A stretch of DNA of 9,034 bases from contig NZ_CABTXF010000048.1 in NCBI RefSeq assembly GCF_902488755.1, forward strand, positions 1 to 9,034. The letters are read 5' to 3'. A model generated the notes under the pieces. That model made no database searches. It had not been told where the DNA came from and saw only the letters and a program-made list of their open reading frames with translations. This stretch comes from an uncultured Murdochiella sp. (GTDB lineage Bacteria; Bacillota; Clostridia; Tissierellales; Peptoniphilaceae). The position numbers were made by a program, and so were the translations under genes. Of this stretch, positions 6,101 through 9,034 are shown piece after piece (position 1 is the first letter of the stretch; each line of letters begins with the position of its first letter).

Positions 6101-7630
6101 ATGACACGCACCTTATCTTCTATACAGCAGGTCATGGGAAATCATGTACTCGTCGAGGCAAAGAAGGACATGCCCATTACCGCCATCTCCTATGACTCCC
6201 AAAAAGTGGTGCAGGGGACGCTCTTTTTTTGTAAAGGAAAAAACTTTAAGAAGACGTATTTAGAGGAGGCCTTGCAACAGGGCGCCGTTGCGTATGTGGC
6301 AGAATGCGATTTTGACGTGAATGCCGAATGTATTCTCGTCGATAATATACGACACGTGCTTGCGCCTTGCGCTCGTTTCTTCTATGGGAATCCGCAAAAC
6401 TCGCTTCGCCTTTTTGCTCTCACAGGCACAAAGGGAAAAACGTCCACCGCTTGGTACTTACGCACGATTATGGATGCGCATTATGCGAAACAAAACATGT
6501 CGCCCGTCGGTTTTTTATCGTCTGTTATGACGTTTGACGGAAAGAAGGAAGAATCCAGCACACTCACTACACCGGAACCGTTCGAACTGTATGCGATTTT
6601 GGCGCGTTGTGTGGAAAATGGCATTCGAGATGTTGTCATGGAAGTTTCTTCGCAGGCGTTAAAATACGAGCGAACGGCAGGACTTCACTTTGCTCTTGCT
6701 GCATTTTTGAACATCTCCCCGGATCACGTATCTCCTATTGAACATCCGAGTTTTGAAGATTATTTTCAGTCCAAGCTCTCGCTATTTACGCAAGCCGATG
6801 AGGCGCTGCTCAATTTGGAGAGCGACCATTTAGAAGAAATTGAGCGTGCAGCATCCGCTTGTCGAAAGGTGTACCATGTGGGTCTGCATGACCAAAAAAA
6901 GGCGGACATGACAGCGACAGCCTTACCGGCGGAAGAAGGAATTGCTTTTTTGCTCCAGGCAAAGGGGCAATGTGTTCGGATTCATCTTCCGGAAATTGGT
7001 TTGTATGCTATGCAAAATGCTCTTATGGCAGCTGCCATGGCGATGACGGCAGGGGTCAGCCTTTCGGAAATTCCTTCCGCTTTAAACGATACGCATGTTC
7101 CCGGCAGAATGGATGTTCTTCGTTCCGCAGACGGACACATCACCGCAATCGTTGATTTGGCGCATAACGGTGCAAGTTTTGAGGCCATTTTCTCTGCGGT
7201 AAAAAAACACTATCCTTCAAAGCGTATTATCGCTGTTTTTGGTTCCGCAGGAGGGAAGGGGCTGAATCGCCGTCATGACCTCGGACGTATTGCCGACCAC
7301 TACGCCGACCGCATTTTACTCACGATGGAAGATCCGAATTTTGAACCGTTGGAAGATATTTATCACGCGATTCAGCAAGCTATTGAAAGAACGCCTGTTG
7401 AGACGGTGGATGATCGCCGCAAAGCCATTGCGCGCGCCATGTGCTATGCAGAGGAATACGTGCGCAAGGGGGAAGATTGCGTATTGCTTCTTCTTGGCAA
7501 AGGGAATGAGCCCGAAATGCATATAGAAGGTGTGGCATATCCCTTTGAAGGTGATGTTTCTTTAGTGCGCCCTCTGCTTAATGCGTATGATAAAATGTCT
7601 GGAGGCGATCCAGATTCTCCAGCCCTTTAA
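6101..7630 (+). CDS. murE: UDP-N-acetylmuramoyl-tripeptide synthetase MurE, probably not diaminopimelate-specific
   Basis: MurE adds the third amino acid of the peptidoglycan stem peptide to UDP-MurNAc-L-Ala-D-Glu in an ATP-dependent ligation. The 509-residue protein has all three Mur ligase domains: N-terminal SYDSQKV and GTLFFCKG for UDP binding, the P-loop TGTKGKTS (108-115), TLTTPEPF (154-161), MEVSSQAL (180-187), NISPDHVSPIEHPSFEDYF (204-222), the lysine expected to be carbamylated (Lys225, in QSKLSLF), and the C-terminal domain from about 340. The DNPR motif that binds meso-diaminopimelate is replaced by EDPN (410-413), and the segments AHNGASF and GSAGGKG resemble lysine-type MurE enzymes of Gram-positive cocci. 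L-lysine or another non-DAP diamino acid is therefore likely. The ATG at 6101 has a perfect AGGAGG (6091-6096); the in-frame ATG at 6035 would encode the terminator stem. The 3' end overlaps tmcAL by 53 bases. Confidence 0.92.
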   Translation: MTRTLSSIQQVMGNHVLVEAKKDMPITAISYDSQKVVQGTLFFCKGKNFKKTYLEEALQQGAVAYVAECDFDVNAECILVDNIRHVLAPCARFFYGNPQNSLRLFALTGTKGKTSTAWYLRTIMDAHYAKQNMSPVGFLSSVMTFDGKKEESSTLTTPEPFELYAILARCVENGIRDVVMEVSSQALKYERTAGLHFALAAFLNISPDHVSPIEHPSFEDYFQSKLSLFTQADEALLNLESDHLEEIERAASACRKVYHVGLHDQKKADMTATALPAEEGIAFLLQAKGQCVRIHLPEIGLYAMQNALMAAAMAMTAGVSLSEIPSALNDTHVPGRMDVLRSADGHITAIVDLAHNGASFEAIFSAVKKHYPSKRIIAVFGSAGGKGLNRRHDLGRIADHYADRILLTMEDPNFEPLEDIYHAIQQAIERTPVETVDDRRKAIARAMCYAEEYVRKGEDCVLLLLGKGNEPEMHIEGVAYPFEGDVSLVRPLLNAYDKMSGGDPDSPAL

Positions 7631-8735
7631 GCCATTCATAAAGACGCTGTGCTTTTTGATCGATGCAAAATAATGACGAAAACGTCCGTGACTTCTGCGT
7701 TGCGGACGTTTTTTGATAGATGGGAAGAGAAACCTCCCGAAGAAGAGTAGCTCCTTTTTCCGTAAAGGCTAAGGGGCGAACATAATCAATCGGTACGAGC
7801 GACGCTTTTTCAATGCCCAATAAAGTGGTAAGCAAAAGACGACGGTAACGCGCCTTGGATTGTCTCTTGTTGGCAGCAAGGGTAAAGGCTTCTTCCATAC
7901 GGGAAGCCTGTTGTATTGCCTTGATAAAACGGTAATCCATACCGGTTTCAAATTGCGGAGAAGGCGAAAGAGTGAACTTTTCTAACAGAATAAGAGCTCG
8001 ACAAAGCGGCAGAAAAGCCTCCATGGACTCGCCAAGCGCACATTGTACAAGCGATTCCTTTTCTTCCAAACCGGAAAAACGTGTATCGGTTTGCAGAAGG
8101 TGAAGAAGCTGATCCGGCGTGCAAGAAGAGGCGGATTCTTGCAATACGGCTTGCATATTCCGACGCAAAAGGGATGCGGACGGTGCTATTTTGGCATCGA
8201 AAGCAGGACGGGGAAGACGAAGAATTTTCCAGGAAAGATGCAATTCACGCAGCGCGTTTTCATACTGAACGGCTAAGATTTGATTGGGCAGAGAAAGACC
8301 ACCGCTGGCTTCTTCTACTGCGCGTCGATAAGACGTTCCGTTTTGCATGAGGCGGTGAATCGTTTGTTGAACGGTTTCGCTATGCAGGGGGCGAATTGTA
8401 GTATGCGCCTGTTCTTCAATGCCAAAGGCGAGGGCAGAAACCGCCGGAATGCAAGAAAGAGCTTCCACACCGCCACGTGCAAACAAGTCTGCATTTTGCA
8501 GCACGTACGCTTGCGGAATCTCAATGACCAAATCTACGCCGTGACGAAGAAGGAAGTGCGCCCTCGACCACTTATCAAGGAAGCCTGGTGTTCCGCGCTG
8601 CACGAAGGCACCGGATAAGGCGGCAACGACTGTGCCGTATTGTTTTTTCGCTTGTTGTATGAGTCGTACATGACCACGATGTAGGGGATTCGCTTCACAT
8701 ATGATGCCACAAGCGGTGTGTTGCGATGAATACAT
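7578..8735 (-). CDS. tmcAL: tRNA(Met) cytidine acetate ligase TmcAL (YlbM-like)
   Basis: TmcAL makes N4-acetylcytidine at the wobble base of elongator tRNA-Met, using acetate and ATP through an acetyl-adenylate. The 385-residue protein begins CGIICEANPLHRGHVRLI, where NPLHRGH (16-22) is the HxGH nucleotidyltransferase signature. ALSGAFVQRGTPGFLDKWSRA and GVDLVIEIP follow in the family order, then FGIEEQ, LPNQILAVQYENAL and the SASLLRRNM segment corresponding to the conserved Ser-Ala-x-x-x-Arg motif. The length is close to the family's roughly 400. The ATG at 8735 has an AAGGAA-type Shine-Dalgarno about seven bases upstream. It converges on murE and overlaps its last 53 bases, so its final residues (about LENLDRLQTFYHTH) are encoded opposite the MurE C-terminus. 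A terminator for the opposite strand is embedded near its 3' end. Confidence 0.93.
   Translation of the reverse strand: MYSSQHTACGIICEANPLHRGHVRLIQQAKKQYGTVVAALSGAFVQRGTPGFLDKWSRAHFLLRHGVDLVIEIPQAYVLQNADLFARGGVEALSCIPAVSALAFGIEEQAHTTIRPLHSETVQQTIHRLMQNGTSYRRAVEEASGGLSLPNQILAVQYENALRELHLSWKILRLPRPAFDAKIAPSASLLRRNMQAVLQESASSCTPDQLLHLLQTDTRFSGLEEKESLVQCALGESMEAFLPLCRALILLEKFTLSPSPQFETGMDYRFIKAIQQASRMEEAFTLAANKRQSKARYRRLLLTTLLGIEKASLVPIDYVRPLAFTEKGATLLREVSLPIYQKTSATQKSRTFSSLFCIDQKAQRLYEWLKGLENLDRLQTFYHTH
7679..7714 (+). terminator. Probable murE terminator inside the tmcAL coding sequence
   Basis: AAAACGTCCG (7679-7688) is perfectly complementary to CGGACGTTTT (7703-7712) around a 14-base loop, and six T follow in the plus direction (7709-7714). 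It begins 49 bases after the murE stop, the usual place for a terminator, yet it lies wholly inside tmcAL on the other strand. Read in the tmcAL direction it has only four T after the stem, so it should work mainly on murE. Confidence 0.72.
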
Positions 8736-8803
8736 GCGCTGTTCCTTTCCGGTAGTGTTCCTTTATTTTACTTGTTTTCGTATGTCTCGTTGTCTTTTCT
8801 GCT

Positions 8804-8809
8804 ATTATA
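8804..8809 (-). promoter_or_regulatory. Candidate tmcAL promoter (-10)
   Basis: A perfect TATAAT lies on the minus strand at 8809-8804. It would start transcription near 8797 and give a leader of about 60 bases to the tmcAL start at 8735. No convincing -35 box is visible at 16-18 bases and there is no TG extension, so the call rests on the -10 and its position alone. Confidence 0.45.
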
Positions 8810-8812
8810 GCG

Positions 8813-8958
8813 AAGAGAGGCCTTTGCGTGTGTTTTCATAACGACGAAGAAAATCGTCTCAATGCACGTTTCTTCATACGGATAACATCGTTTCCATCGA
8901 GGGACAGACAAGGATTTGTAATGTAGTAAGACATATGTGACACTTTCAACAAAATAAA
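8813..8958. other. Intergenic stretch with no recognisable content
   Basis: About 145 bases between the tmcAL promoter region and the terminal inverted repeat. I see no credible gene, RNA or terminator. A weak hairpin (GACGA and TCGTC around six bases, near 8842-8857) lacks a T-run. A minus-strand open frame across it has no family resemblance and no good ribosome binding site. Confidence 0.5.
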
Positions 8959-9020
8959 AAGAGGTGCTCTGATACAATGTGTTTGACCAAAAACCCGTTG
9001 CATCGAAAGGAGCACCTCTT
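8959..9020. repeat. 11-base perfect inverted repeat flanking the promoter of the last gene
   Basis: AAGAGGTGCTC (8959-8969) is the exact reverse complement of GAGCACCTCTT (9010-9020), with 40 bases between. The right arm covers part of the Shine-Dalgarno (AAAGGAG, 9006-9012) and the first two bases of the TTG start codon. The left arm lies just upstream of the -10 element. The arrangement may be the end of a mobile element and a device against read-through expression. Confidence 0.8.
8970..8978 (+). promoter_or_regulatory. Extended -10 promoter of the terminal gene
   Basis: TGATACAAT is an extended -10 element whose TACAAT core matches the consensus at five of six positions. No -35 match is seen 17 bases upstream (CAAAAT at 8950-8955). 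A start near 8985 would leave a leader of about 34 bases that contains only the right arm of the inverted repeat. Confidence 0.5.
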
Positions 9021-9034
9021 GAGTAAGATTATAA
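9019..9034 (+). CDS. 5' end of an unidentified gene, possibly a transposase
   Basis: A TTG start codon at 9019 is preceded by a strong Shine-Dalgarno AAAGGAG (9006-9012) with six bases between, and an extended -10 promoter lies about 40 bases upstream. Only five codons (M S K I I, reading TTG as Met) are present before the window ends, so the product cannot be recognised. The compact layout of inverted repeat, promoter and a start about 60 bases inside the repeat is what one expects at the left end of an insertion sequence, so a transposase is a reasonable guess but no more. Confidence 0.45.

Noticed and set aside
8768..8977. 69-residue minus-strand open frame upstream of tmcAL
   Set aside because: It lies over the tmcAL promoter and the plus-strand promoter region, its sequence resembles no family I know, and no convincing ribosome binding site precedes its start.

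Overview
The window reads as ordinary chromosome from a Gram-positive, low-to-mid GC Bacillota. The gene order (divergent rpmB, an Asp23-family gene, fakA, recG, rsmD, coaD, a coiled-coil gene, tmcAL) is typical of Clostridia/Tissierellia. The CxxC form of L28 and a MurE without the diaminopimelate motif would fit an anaerobic coccus of the Peptoniphilaceae type. That placement is an inference from gene content and has low confidence.

Layout. Positions 1-141 hold the 5' part of rpmB on the minus strand. Positions 142-328 are a divergent promoter region with two extended -10 promoters. A tightly packed plus-strand operon follows: Asp23/YloU (329-682), FakA (693-2330), RecG (2333-4390), a 113-base gap, RsmD (4504-5061), CoaD (overlapping RsmD by 4 bases, to 5531) and a coiled-coil protein (5555-6025), closed by a strong intrinsic terminator at 6043-6071. 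MurE (6101-7630) starts only 29 bases after that terminator. It converges on, and overlaps by 53 bases, the minus-strand gene tmcAL (7578-8735). A second intrinsic terminator, probably serving murE, lies inside the tmcAL coding sequence at 7679-7714.

The last 300 bases (8736-9034) hold the tmcAL promoter, about 145 bases with no recognisable content, and then the first five codons of a new plus-strand gene. That gene is preceded by an 11-base inverted repeat whose arms straddle its promoter. This resembles the left end of an insertion sequence protected against read-through transcription, but the window stops before the gene can be identified.

Most of the genes are housekeeping: translation and ribosome maturation (rpmB, rsmD, tmcAL), exogenous fatty acid activation (fakA), recombination (recG), CoA synthesis (coaD) and cell-wall synthesis (murE). 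I see no defence system, CRISPR array, RNA gene or novel multi-gene system. The items that deserve a second look are the terminal inverted-repeat/promoter arrangement, the apparent loss of the zinc ligands in FakA, the MurE specificity motif, and the terminator embedded in a convergent gene.
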